DNA of 10,007 nucleotides from CAWHOW01 sp050013795 (GTDB lineage: Bacteria > Bacteroidota > Bacteroidia > Bacteroidales > CG2-30-32-10). A program made the position numbers and the translations under genes. This document shows, one piece after another, positions 1 through 6,050 of this stretch (within the stretch, counting starts at the first letter, position 1; each line of letters opens with the position of its first letter). The stretch lies in contig JBEKEO010000103.1 in assembly GCA_050013795.1 (NCBI GenBank), positions 1-10,007 of the forward strand. Direction: 5' to 3'. The notes beneath the pieces were generated by a model. That model made no database searches. It worked only from the letters and a program-made list of their open reading frames with translations, and had not been told where the DNA came from.

Positions 1-150
1 TCTTTTTTGTTTCTCAACGGCATCATTCACCATCACTTCACCTTCTTCTATCCTTTGATTGGCCTCTCCTCCTGACTGAACCATATTCAATAGTTTCAGC
101 AGCTTATTCAATGGAATAAATTCATGTCCCTGCAATTCGAATTCTGTCAT
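1..150 (-). CDS. S4-domain RNA-binding protein (3' end cut by window edge)
   Basis: The frame opens with an ATG at 150 and stays open to base 1, giving the first 50 residues. They start MTEFELQGHEFIPLNKLLK and continue with VQSGGEANQRIEEGEVMVND. This is the pattern of small stand-alone S4 domains (YbcJ/RNA-binding S4 family, about 70 residues): a helix that places 'L-K-L-L', a GGEA turn, then I-x-x-G-x-V-x-V-N. S4 domains bind structured RNA, typically rRNA or tRNA; the partner cannot be told from here. The gene lies 83 nt downstream of the peptidyl-prolyl isomerase gene in the same direction, so the two may be co-transcribed. The usual basic C-terminal strand (rkRkKl-type) begins with the last visible residues KQKR. 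The family call is firm; the C-terminus is missing only because the window ends. Confidence 0.85.
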   Translation of the reverse strand, partial: MTEFELQGHEFIPLNKLLKLLNMVQSGGEANQRIEEGEVMVNDAVEKQKR

Positions 151-233
151 GATAACTGATTTTAATTAAGCTGTTTTGCAAACGGTAAATCGCCTTTAAG
201 CACATTCCCCTTATGGGGCTATCATCAAGCTGC

Positions 234-677
234 TCAGTCCTTGGTTTCTGTAATCTCTATCTTCTCTATCTTGTCGCCTTGTCTTATCTTATCAATTACG
301 TCCAGGCCTTCCACTACTTTTCCGAAACAGGTATGGTGACGGTCAAGGTGAGAAGTGTTGTTGCGGCTATGGCAAATGAAGAACTGCGAGCCGCCGGTAT
401 CTTTTCCTGCATGGGCCATGGATAGTACACCACGATCATGGTACTGGTTATTGCCTGTAAGTTCGCATTTGATGGTATATCCTGGACCACCCATGCCGGT
501 GCCGTCGGGGCAGCCTCCTTGTATCACAAAGTCTGGTATCACCCTGTGAAAGGTGAGGCCGTTATAGAAACCCTTCTTTGCAAGGTCGGTAAAATTCTTT
601 ACTGTAGCGGGAGTATCCTTCTCGAAGAACTCCACCTTCATGACTCCCTTAGCGGTAGTAATTGTTGCTGTTTTCAT
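234..677 (-). CDS. Cyclophilin-type peptidyl-prolyl cis-trans isomerase
   Basis: This 147-residue protein is a minimal single-domain cyclophilin, which catalyses cis-trans isomerisation of X-Pro bonds during protein folding. Visible family signatures are FHRVIPDFVIQGG (residues 43-55, with catalytic Arg45 and Gln53), the GTGMGGPGY loop (59-67), the SMAHAG strand (86-91), GGSQFFICH (95-103) and HLDRHHTCFGKVVEG (110-124), where the active-site aromatic/His positions lie. No signal peptide is seen, so it should be cytoplasmic. The ATG at 677 follows an AAAGAAAG stretch that could serve as a weak ribosome-binding site. The gene sits just outside the cassette array, is visibly more GC-rich than the array genes, and looks like a resident core gene. 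An S4-domain gene follows in the same direction. Confidence in the family is very high; the biological client is unknown. Confidence 0.95.
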   Translation of the reverse strand: MKTATITTAKGVMKVEFFEKDTPATVKNFTDLAKKGFYNGLTFHRVIPDFVIQGGCPDGTGMGGPGYTIKCELTGNNQYHDRGVLSMAHAGKDTGGSQFFICHSRNNTSHLDRHHTCFGKVVEGLDVIDKIRQGDKIEKIEITETKD

Positions 678-778
678 ATCTTTCTTTGCGTTTTGTCGCC
701 ACGTTTGTTAATATATTCTTTTATTATCCTGATTATGATGACACGAAAATAGGAAATTATTCATTAATGAACATTATA

Positions 779-829
779 GTTCATGCATACCTTGCATTGC
801 CAGACTAGCTATGCAATGCTATGTTGGGC
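779..829 (-). repeat. attC-like site, degenerate, at the distal end of the array
   Basis: Read on the minus strand, the site begins GCCCAAC (829-823), a perfect RYYYAAC R''-type box, 6 nt after the methyltransferase stop codon. Inner arms GCATTGC and GCAATGC (7 bp, fully complementary) flank the centre CTAGTCTG. The expected GTTRRRY box at the far end is not recognisable: the corresponding bases read CATGAAC. The site therefore looks like the terminal, half-decayed member of the array bordering the chromosomal genes. The left limit is approximate. Confidence 0.5.
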
Positions 830-835
830 GTAGTT

Positions 836-1477
836 TTATTTTTTTTGATAATGAAAGGTTTTTAATGACTTTCCGCTTTTTAAAAAATTTTCTTCGTAAC
901 ATTGTCTTTCAAAGCCATTTTGAATAAGATTCTCTTCAAGAATATGGGTGTCAACAATGTTAAAAACTGTACCCAGCTTTTTAATAACCTCAACCCCAGT
1001 ATCAGATATTGAATGAACTCCATTGTCTGATTGAATTGTAATTATCAAGTGTCCCTGCAATTTAATATTTTTATTGAAAAATCTTATTGATTCATGTATT
1101 CCAGCGTATTCAATAATCAAAGAACCCCATATCATATCCGCTTGGCAAACTTCAGGTTCATTTTGTGTGATGTCAAGATGGCAAAGTAATAATTTATCAA
1201 ATAGTCCACCATATCTTTGATTTGTCATGATCAAAAAATTTTCATTTATATCAACGCAAACCACTTCCTTTGTCACTGATTTATCAACATGCTCAAGTCC
1301 ATTACCACCTGCAACTCCGACAAATAAAACACATTTGGGTTTTATAATATCAAGATATTTTTTAGTTAAATGATTTTGTAATTGCAGTTGTCCGACAAGC
1401 TCATGTGACATATGAAATTCATAGTCAGAAAGAGGTATCTTATTCCATACATTATTTAACTTGCCTGAACAATTCAT
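836..1477 (-). CDS. Class I SAM-dependent methyltransferase (last cassette)
   Basis: The protein has 213 residues from the ATG at 1477; an in-frame TTG at 1495 would add six residues, but the ATG is preferred. A Rossmann-type SAM-binding motif I is visible as VLFVGVAGGNGLEHV (50-64), followed by the acidic end of the second strand in VVCVDINEN (72-80) and by the LLCHLDI strand, which is the usual motif order of class I methyltransferases. The N-terminus (WNKIPLSDYEFHMSHELVGQ) is typical of small uncharacterised methyltransferases in this family. The methyl acceptor cannot be inferred. No signal peptide is present, so it should be cytoplasmic. The gene stands alone between two attC-like repeats, with its stop codon 6 nt before the 779-829 site and its start 33 nt after the 1511-1577 site. 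No promoter of its own is visible. Confidence 0.8.
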   Translation of the reverse strand: MNCSGKLNNVWNKIPLSDYEFHMSHELVGQLQLQNHLTKKYLDIIKPKCVLFVGVAGGNGLEHVDKSVTKEVVCVDINENFLIMTNQRYGGLFDKLLLCHLDITQNEPEVCQADMIWGSLIIEYAGIHESIRFFNKNIKLQGHLIITIQSDNGVHSISDTGVEVIKKLGTVFNIVDTHILEENLIQNGFERQCYEENFLKSGKSLKTFHYQKK

Positions 1478-1510
1478 TTTATTAATTACAATCAATTTTT
1501 ACATAATTAT

Positions 1511-1577
1511 GCCTAACCTTAAGCATTTCTTGCTCCGCCACTGCGGAGGCGCATTGCTGAAGCAATGCAAGTTGGCG
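1511..1577 (-). repeat. attC-like site, best-formed copy of the array
   Basis: Read on the minus strand, it begins CGCCAAC (1577-1571), 4 nt after the stop codon of the gene at 1582-1971, and ends GTTAGGC (1517-1511), a perfect GTTRRRY box, 33 nt before the next ATG. Between them, TTGCATTGCTTC and GAAATGCTTAAG pair imperfectly. The centre is a small extra hairpin, TCCGC-AGTG-GCGGA, which makes this copy longer (67 bp) and more GC-rich in the loop than the others. Opposed boxes, paired inner arms and unpaired bases on one side are what folded attC sites show. Confidence 0.7.
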
Positions 1578-1581
1578 GTAG

Positions 1582-1971
1582 TTATTTTTTTGTTTTAGCA
1601 TTTTCGGAAACAAAACCGACTGCGATGCTCATTGCGGGTATCATTACATAGCTGAGTCCTATGTTACTGAAATAATTAATGAAGGTCATTTTTGCCATGG
1701 GAACTAAAACAATAATGTCGAGCAAAATGTTTATTGCAAGCCAGATTAGTCCTATTGTAATTCCTTCTGAAACGTAATTACTTGTAATCTTTTTAAAATA
1801 CTGTACTAATAATATTGTAGCAAGTAATGAACTTATTGCAATCATTATAGATTTAAAAAAGAGGGGGCTAATGAGCAATACGCCTTCCCGTGTATAAAAG
1901 AAAAAGCCAACGATAAATGGAATAAGCCAAGTAAGCAATCCGAATAAACTGAGTTTAATATATTTTTTCAT
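1582..1971 (-). CDS. Small four-helix integral membrane protein, function unknown
   Basis: The protein has 129 residues and is very hydrophobic, with four predicted membrane segments at roughly residues 7-26, 33-58, 70-95 and 103-122. A basic YFKKITSNY loop follows the second segment and the tail ENAKTKK is lysine-rich, which suggests a cytoplasmic C-terminus. I recognise the general style (small four-TM proteins with a WLIPF start and an EGI-x-x-GL-x-W-x-x-N-x-LLD third helix, found in many bacteria and archaea) but can attach no named function. Its ATG is 6 nt after the stop codon of the HEAT-repeat gene, so the two are almost certainly translated from one mRNA. It is the last gene of a four-gene unit, and its stop codon is 4 nt from the attC-like site. 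Confidence 0.75.
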   Translation of the reverse strand: MKKYIKLSLFGLLTWLIPFIVGFFFYTREGVLLISPLFFKSIMIAISSLLATILLVQYFKKITSNYVSEGITIGLIWLAINILLDIIVLVPMAKMTFINYFSNIGLSYVMIPAMSIAVGFVSENAKTKK

Positions 1972-1977
1972 AAGATT

Positions 1978-2499
1978 TTATTTTTTGTAAATTTCTTTTA
2001 CAGCTATTTGATAAACTTTTTTGATACTATTTCTGTCTTCTCTCAAAATGATAGCATCAACCGCAGGTAGTAATTCTTTGTTGAGTTTTGTGTTAAGTTT
2101 TAGTATTTCACCTAATGCAAATGCCGCAGCCCAACGTACAACTGTTCCCGTGTGTTCACTATTGGTTAGTAAATTATCTATCGCCTTATCGAGTTTTGTC
2201 GGAAAGAGATGTGCAATATTTCCAATCACTTTTGCCGATTCCCATTTTACTCTGGGAGCTTTTTCAGTAAGTGTTTGGCTTACGAATTGCAAACATTGTT
2301 CATTTGCAATTGATGGGTTTTGTTTTGTAACAAATTCCAGCGCTTCAATACAAGTAGCTTTTGGTGAATCTTTTGCTGTTTGCGCAAACGCAATAAGCTC
2401 ATCGGTACTGATTTTTTTATCGAGTAACCATTTGCTAAGAGTTTCGGTTTTTACCTTTGGTTTTAAACCTTTGTCGTTTAATAATTCTGCTATTTTCAT
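1978..2499 (-). CDS. HEAT-repeat protein
   Basis: The protein has 173 residues, is almost wholly alpha-helical and has no signal peptide. Two clear HEAT-like units are visible: PRVKWESAKVIGNIA (82-96) and TVVRWAAAFALGEIL (119-133). Each has the xVRxxAAxALGxI pattern with an arginine/lysine-tryptophan pair on helix B. Weaker helical pairs precede (DELIAFAQTAKDSPKATCIEALEFV) and follow (LPAVDAIILREDRNSIKKVYQIAVKEI). HEAT arrays are protein-interaction scaffolds, and related alpha-solenoids bind DNA in the alkylation-repair family, but none of the residues needed to claim DNA repair can be identified here. It lies 12 nt downstream of the zinc-ribbon gene and 6 nt upstream of the membrane-protein gene, in the middle of an operon-like unit inside one cassette. 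Confidence 0.75.
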   Translation of the reverse strand: MKIAELLNDKGLKPKVKTETLSKWLLDKKISTDELIAFAQTAKDSPKATCIEALEFVTKQNPSIANEQCLQFVSQTLTEKAPRVKWESAKVIGNIAHLFPTKLDKAIDNLLTNSEHTGTVVRWAAAFALGEILKLNTKLNKELLPAVDAIILREDRNSIKKVYQIAVKEIYKK

Positions 2500-2511
2500 T
2501 GGATTTGTTAT

Positions 2512-2787
2512 TTATGTTGTTTTTTGATCTTTCCATCGTTGTAGGTTGGGTAAACCTGCAGTCATGAATTTGGCTACGAATCTCGGATATTTCATTTCAA
2601 CCATTTTTTTAACTACAAATTCGCGCATTTCCTTTGCGGTAACGTTTGGTTGAGTATATTTTCCGTTTTCATAACAATAACTGCAATAAGTTGCAGATAC
2701 TGATCCATCTGCATTTGTACCCCCCCTTTTTGGGTCTTTGTTCAACGGCATCATGCAGCTTTGACAAAATTTGTTTTTCTTTTCCAT
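2512..2787 (-). CDS. Putative zinc-ribbon protein (Zn_ribbon_2-like)
   Basis: A 91-residue protein starts at the ATG at 2787 (MEKKNKFCQSCMMPL). The frame is open 13 codons further upstream, but that part reads through the promoter-like region and lacks family similarity, so the shorter start is chosen. Two cysteine pairs, C8-x2-C11 and C35-x2-C38, sit in the contexts FCQSCMMPL and GGTNADGSVSATYCSYCYENG, matching the putative zinc-ribbon family (PF12674 by recollection). The C-terminal half (EMREFVVKKMVE...) is helical. Such proteins are cytoplasmic and their role is unknown; adjacency to a WYL-type regulator suggests a regulated accessory function. A homopolymer run (A5G7 on the coding strand, around 2720-2731) falls inside the ribbon and could be a frameshift hotspot. 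Confidence 0.85.
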   Translation of the reverse strand: MEKKNKFCQSCMMPLNKDPKRGGTNADGSVSATYCSYCYENGKYTQPNVTAKEMREFVVKKMVEMKYPRFVAKFMTAGLPNLQRWKDQKTT

Positions 2788-2823
2788 TTTTTTAATTTTA
2801 AAATGTTGTAATTTGATTTTAGG

Positions 2824-2843
2824 CAAATATATAGTGGCTCACT
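2824..2843 (-). promoter_or_regulatory. Candidate internal promoter with adjoining AGTG/CACT dyad
   Basis: Between the WYL regulator stop and the zinc-ribbon ATG there is a 63-nt gap. On the minus strand it holds TATATTTG (2831-2824), a perfect match to the TAnnTTTG -7 box of Bacteroidota, 36 nt before the ATG. Immediately upstream is the perfect dyad AGTG-AGC-CACT (2843-2833), placed where a repressor could occlude the promoter. A matching -33 TTG at standard spacing is not evident. The same -7 sequence precedes the ferredoxin gene. The regulator gene just upstream is an obvious candidate to act here, but that is inference. Confidence 0.4.
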
Positions 2844-2850
2844 GACAACC

Positions 2851-3558
2851 CTATGGCAGACCCTTTAAAAATATTTTTGTTTCGAGTGATTTCATGTAAT
2901 CTGTCAGGGAAATGTGCTTGTTTTTTCTGAACGGAATTCCGGTATTTGAAAGCTGAAGTATATGCGATGCTTTGAAATCCCGATAATTGTTCCGTTTCCA
3001 GCACCAGGCAATCATATGCCAGTCGAGCGAGTAGTATTTTATGGCAATTGGCTCAACTTCCCGTGTGCTTATATTTTTTTTATTGTCCTGATAATCTATT
3101 TTCAGAATAGCTTTATTGGTTATTGATTTCAATATTTCAGAAAGAAATTTAAAATCTTTTGGTGGAGAGGGATAAGACAAAATATGTGTCTTGGAAGATA
3201 AATCTTCTACTTTTTCTTTTTGAAAATCTTTAAGGGTAGCCTTTATTTTATTCAGTGCCGATTCATAATTATCCTGAATGGATTTGTCTCCAAATCTTTT
3301 GGCAATTGTTTCCATAAATATCAATGCGTTGGCTTCATCGTCTGTAAAAGAAACAGGTGAAAGGAAATATCCCTGAACAACAAAGTAGCCTTTGTTGATC
3401 TCGAAACTAACGGGGATTCCGATTTCTGTCAGAGCTTTTAAATCTCTATAAACAGTTCGGACACTTATCCCGAATTTTTCGGAAATGTAGTCTGACGAAA
3501 TATATTTTCGTGATTGTAACATAGTTAGTATTCCTAATAATCTGTCTACTCTATTCAT
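2851..3558 (-). CDS. YafY-type HTH/WYL-domain transcriptional regulator
   Basis: The protein has 235 residues. An N-terminal winged helix-turn-helix spans residues 3-60, with the recognition helix in ISVRTVYRDLKALTEIGIPV (31-50), the signature of DeoR/HTH_11-type YafY regulators. A helical linker (70-125) leads to a C-terminal WYL domain (about 148-205) with YYSLDWHMIAWC (175-186) and NYRDFKASHI (191-200), where the family's conserved W/Y and arginine residues sit. WYL domains sense small molecules or nucleic-acid ligands; many members regulate neighbouring genes or stress and defence loci. It is the first gene of its cassette, its ATG lying 22 nt after the attC-like site at 3581-3637, and a zinc-ribbon gene follows after a gap with a candidate promoter and dyad. 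Length and both domains are complete. Confidence 0.9.
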   Translation of the reverse strand: MNRVDRLLGILTMLQSRKYISSDYISEKFGISVRTVYRDLKALTEIGIPVSFEINKGYFVVQGYFLSPVSFTDDEANALIFMETIAKRFGDKSIQDNYESALNKIKATLKDFQKEKVEDLSSKTHILSYPSPPKDFKFLSEILKSITNKAILKIDYQDNKKNISTREVEPIAIKYYSLDWHMIAWCWKRNNYRDFKASHILQLSNTGIPFRKNKHISLTDYMKSLETKIFLKGLP

Positions 3559-3580
3559 TATTTTCAGTTTTAGAAATTAC

Positions 3581-3637
3581 CGCCAACGATTAAGTATTGC
3601 TTGCAGTGCCGCAATTTGAAGCAATACTATGTTGTAC
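3581..3637 (-). repeat. attC-like site
   Basis: Read on the minus strand, it begins GTACAAC (3637-3631) and ends GTTGGCG (3587-3581). The inner arms AGTATTGCTT and AAGCAATACT are fully complementary over 10 bp, and the centre is TTGCGGCACTGC. The last 30 bases are nearly identical to the half-site at 8315-8346, differing at two positions. Spacing to genes is 13 nt from the upstream stop codon and 22 nt to the downstream ATG. Confidence 0.65.
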
Positions 3638-3650
3638 ATAGTTGTATAAT

Positions 3651-4139
3651 TTATTTGTTTTTCTCATATCTCCAAAACATAGGAAATAGCAATGAAACCT
3701 TGCTTTTATAATCTATATATTCTTCTCCGAATTTATTTTGCAAAAATAATTCTTCTTGTTTTATCAAAACCCGAAAGATAACATACATTACTATTGGAAT
3801 AGTCAGCGAAATCCATGAATCTAATAATAAAACAATCCCCGGAACTATTAATATGATCCATGATGAATATAATGGATGACGACAGACAGAATAAACACCA
3901 CTTATCCTCAAGGTATCAGCTTTGTATGCTTTATTAAGTGTAATAATTGAAATAATAAGAAAAGATACCCCGACAATTATCAGGATTGCACCAATAATGA
4001 ATAGAAATGAATAGGATATGAAATGAATTCTTACGTCTAATTTGCTGTAATGGCTGAATAAAACTATTAATGCAGTATATGTAAGAGTCAACAGGGCTAA
4101 CTTAAATCCTATTCCTATTATTGACATTTTATCTTTCAT
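3651..4139 (-). CDS. Membrane methyltransferase of the PEMT/ICMT family
   Basis: The protein has 162 residues with four or five membrane segments (about 8-28, 38-67, 92-108, 111-126). The diagnostic cytoplasmic motif RHPLYSSW (87-94) is followed by KQEELFLQNKFGEEYIDY (127-144). This is the RHPxY...EE..L...FG.EY..Y signature of phospholipid/isoprenylcysteine-type SAM-dependent methyltransferases (PF04191/PF04140 type). Bacterial members methylate lipids or small molecules in the inner membrane; the acceptor here is unknown. A second in-frame ATG (residue 5) is possible, but the first is used because it leaves the N-terminal segment complete. The gene is a single-gene cassette, with its start 40 nt after one attC-like site and its stop 13 nt before the next. 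No promoter is visible. Confidence 0.85.
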   Translation of the reverse strand: MKDKMSIIGIGFKLALLTLTYTALIVLFSHYSKLDVRIHFISYSFLFIIGAILIIVGVSFLIISIITLNKAYKADTLRISGVYSVCRHPLYSSWIILIVPGIVLLLDSWISLTIPIVMYVIFRVLIKQEELFLQNKFGEEYIDYKSKVSLLFPMFWRYEKNK

Positions 4140-4179
4140 GCTATTCCAGGCTCTTTAAGAATTAGTTTTTGTTATTTGC

Positions 4180-4237
4180 ATTTAACAATTATACATTCCT
4201 TGCAGTACTGCACTGTTTATACAATACTAAGTTAGCT
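4180..4237 (-). repeat. attC-like site
   Basis: Read on the minus strand, it begins AGCTAAC (4237-4231), 7 nt after the stop codon of the TIKI-like gene, and ends GTTAAAT (4186-4180), a perfect GTTRRRY box. Inner arms are imperfect (TTAGTATTGTAT against AATGTATAATT). The centre contains the palindrome GCAGTACTGC, a variant of the CACTGC centre seen in other copies. Confidence 0.6.
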
Positions 4238-4244
4238 ATTGGCA

Positions 4245-5111
4245 TTATTGTCCTGTCCTATCAATTATCTGTGTCAATGCAGGCTCAATAGCCAATACAT
4301 GCCATCCACCAAAAACGACTAAAACTTTGTCGTGATGCTTTAATTGTTCTTCTATTTGTCGCAACAAATATTTATCTCTAAACTCTTTTGATTTTCGTGC
4401 AACTTCACAAAAATGATGTTTCTTTCTAATGGGTGAAAAATTATCAGCCACTATACTATTTATATCAAATTCCTTGTTAAAATACTTATTGTATATTTTT
4501 TTGTAGTATGCAAATTGTTTTTCTTCAGGAGCTAATTTAATATTGCAATCCTCTAAATAACCTTCAATAAAATCACTTTTATACAAACTGTCTAAATTAC
4601 CTTTTTCGTCCCAATAAGTATAAGGCAGTACAAATCTTTCTGTAGCAAAAAACAACAATGCTTCGTCCCGGGAATATGCTTTTGATAATTCATCAAATTC
4701 TTTGTCGTCGGGCATATCTCCGTTTAACATTTTAATTTTATTACAGTCGCACAAATATTTCAAAAGTCCAAGTTCACCATTTTTCTTAATCGAAGAATTT
4801 CTATTTGAATAGGTTTTCCTGACCTCTCCTCCCTCATTAATAGCTATCTCCGGTTTTAGGTCAATAAATATTTTTTCAATGTCTGAGAACATTTTATTCA
4901 TGGTGTCTCTCGAATGCAGTGTTCCAATTACAATTAAGTGCTTCCTGTTCTTTTGCAAATCAACAATGTAAGGAACTTTTGGTAAACGCCCCATACTGTC
5001 AACTTTAATGTCAAGGTATGAGATGAGTTTATAGTCTTCTGTTGTGCCGGATTTAGAATTATTGCAACTAAACAATATCCACAAAAAGGATACGAAAATT
5101 AAAAATTTCAT
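4245..5111 (-). CDS. Lipoprotein related to the TIKI/TraB family
   Basis: The protein has 288 residues. The N-terminus (MKFLIFVSFLWILFSC) is a type II signal peptide with lipobox LFSC and Cys16 as the lipidated residue, so the mature protein is anchored in the envelope. The body shows widely spaced motifs of the TIKI/TraB-like fold: HLIVIGTLHSRD (58-69, containing GxxH), PEIAINEGGE (87-96, with the acidic residue) and KVLVVFGGWHVLAI (262-275, the second GxxH). In TIKI proteins such residues bind metal for proteolysis; in TraB/GumN-type proteins the activity is not well defined. Related folds include ChaN and erythromycin-esterase proteins, which I cannot exclude. The function is therefore inferred from three motifs only. 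The gene is a single-gene cassette between attC-like sites at 5148-5203 and 4180-4237. Confidence 0.65.
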   Translation of the reverse strand: MKFLIFVSFLWILFSCNNSKSGTTEDYKLISYLDIKVDSMGRLPKVPYIVDLQKNRKHLIVIGTLHSRDTMNKMFSDIEKIFIDLKPEIAINEGGEVRKTYSNRNSSIKKNGELGLLKYLCDCNKIKMLNGDMPDDKEFDELSKAYSRDEALLFFATERFVLPYTYWDEKGNLDSLYKSDFIEGYLEDCNIKLAPEEKQFAYYKKIYNKYFNKEFDINSIVADNFSPIRKKHHFCEVARKSKEFRDKYLLRQIEEQLKHHDKVLVVFGGWHVLAIEPALTQIIDRTGQ

Positions 5112-5147
5112 GCTAAAGTAACTTATAGTTATAATTTAAATGACTGC

Positions 5148-5203
5148 AGGTAACACTTAAGAATTCCCTGCAGTGGCGCAAGTTGAAGCTATGCGAGTTA
5201 TAT
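5148..5203 (-). repeat. attC-like site
   Basis: Read on the minus strand, it begins ATATAAC (5203-5197) and ends GTTACCT (5154-5148). It keeps the AAC and GTT triplets but otherwise departs from the RYYYAAC/GTTRRRY ideal. The centre TTGCGCCACTGCAG and the GCTTCAACTTGCG arm closely match the copies at 3581-3637 and 6659-6714. It lies 16 nt after the beta-barrel stop codon and 36 nt before the next ATG. Confidence 0.55.
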
Positions 5204-5219
5204 CCTCTGTAATTAATAT

Positions 5220-5936
5220 TTAGAAACTCCATCCCAGTTTAAATTGATAAACTAAATTAGGATAAATTCCTACACCTTTATCAAATAATTTATTCCAAGG
5301 AAAGTCTTTTTCATTGCTTGGCCACGAGTTGTCCGTCTGAATACTATTTGTCGATGTACTATTTATTCTTTGCACACCAAGTCCAACGGAATAATCAATC
5401 GTAAGACCACATTTTTTAATGCATTCGTAACCAATCTTTGCGTTAAGCTTATATACAGTTCTGTCAACAGAATAAATATTATTTAATGACTCTTCTCTGT
5501 CAGTCTTTGTATTTTGGTAACATGCATGAAATGCCCAATAGTAACCAGAATTTAAGAGAGTCTGTGATTTATATTGAAAAATATGTAACCAAAATAATAA
5601 AATCGTTGGTTCAATGATTTTATGTTTGTTTAAGAAGTGTTTGAAGTCAACTTGAAATTTTATTCCATGAGTGTTCAATGAAGTTACCAAAAAACCACTT
5701 TGGCCTAAAGATCTAATAACACCAATATTTGCAGCCAATGATTTGTTTTTAGTCAAATAAATTTCCGACCCAATGTTTACATTAATAGTGTTTAAATTAT
5801 TTAATGGAAAATAATCAGTTAAGGTCGTAGTAATATTAAGTCTTTTAAAACTTAATGTGTCATGAACCTGCGAGAATGTAATAACAGAATACATCCCAAG
5901 TATAATTGTAGTCGGGTATTTAATCAGTCTTTTCAT
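5220..5936 (-). CDS. Putative outer-membrane beta-barrel protein
   Basis: The protein has 238 residues starting at the ATG at 5936 (MKRLIKYPTTIILGMYSVITFSQ), a Sec signal peptide probably cleaved after FSQ as is common in Bacteroidota. A longer start at 5948 exists, but that ATG lies inside the attC-like box GTTATGC and would put MPNI before the signal peptide, so it is rejected. The mature part has alternating hydrophobic strands with aromatic girdle residues (LTDYFPLNN, KFQVDFKHFLNKH, LTIDYSVGLGVQ) and ends in NLVYQFKLGWSF, a terminal aromatic strand typical of outer-membrane barrels. About eight strands would fit the length. There is no enzyme motif and I recognise no named family. It is a single-gene cassette in a run of three encoding envelope proteins. 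Confidence 0.6.
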   Translation of the reverse strand: MKRLIKYPTTIILGMYSVITFSQVHDTLSFKRLNITTTLTDYFPLNNLNTINVNIGSEIYLTKNKSLAANIGVIRSLGQSGFLVTSLNTHGIKFQVDFKHFLNKHKIIEPTILLFWLHIFQYKSQTLLNSGYYWAFHACYQNTKTDREESLNNIYSVDRTVYKLNAKIGYECIKKCGLTIDYSVGLGVQRINSTSTNSIQTDNSWPSNEKDFPWNKLFDKGVGIYPNLVYQFKLGWSF

Positions 5937-5944
5937 TATATTGG

Positions 5945-6012
5945 GCATAACGTTTAAGCATCTCTTGCTCCTCCTTGCAGTGCTGCAATATTAAAGCAAT
6001 GGAAAGTTAGCG
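5945..6012 (-). repeat. attC-like site overlapping a potential start codon
   Basis: Read on the minus strand, it begins CGCTAAC (6012-6006) and ends GTTATGC (5951-5945), one base off GTTRRRY. TAAC and GTTA pair directly. The inner arms CATTGCTTTAA and AAGAGATGCTTAA pair imperfectly, and the centre is GCAGCACTGC. At 68 bp it is one of the two longest copies. The ATG inside its terminal box is in frame with the next gene but unlikely to be the real start. Confidence 0.6.
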
Positions 6013-6050
6013 CTTAGTTTTTTTATTTAACTCAATTAAATAATTATTAA

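Noticed and set aside
207..218. CCCC-TTAT-GGGG hairpin after the cyclophilin gene
   Set aside because: The stem is only 4 bp and no T tract follows in either direction, so it is not a credible terminator.
2021..2527. 168-codon plus-strand frame opposite the HEAT-repeat gene
   Set aside because: It is antisense to a gene with clear HEAT motifs; its serine/valine-rich product is the expected antisense reading.
2512..2826. Longer start of the zinc-ribbon gene (13 extra codons)
   Set aside because: The extension MPKIKLQHFKIKK runs up to the -7-like box and precedes the conserved FCQSC start; the ATG at 2787 is more plausible.
2819..3004. Open frame inside the WYL regulator gene
   Set aside because: It lies wholly over a well-supported gene and its product has no recognisable features.
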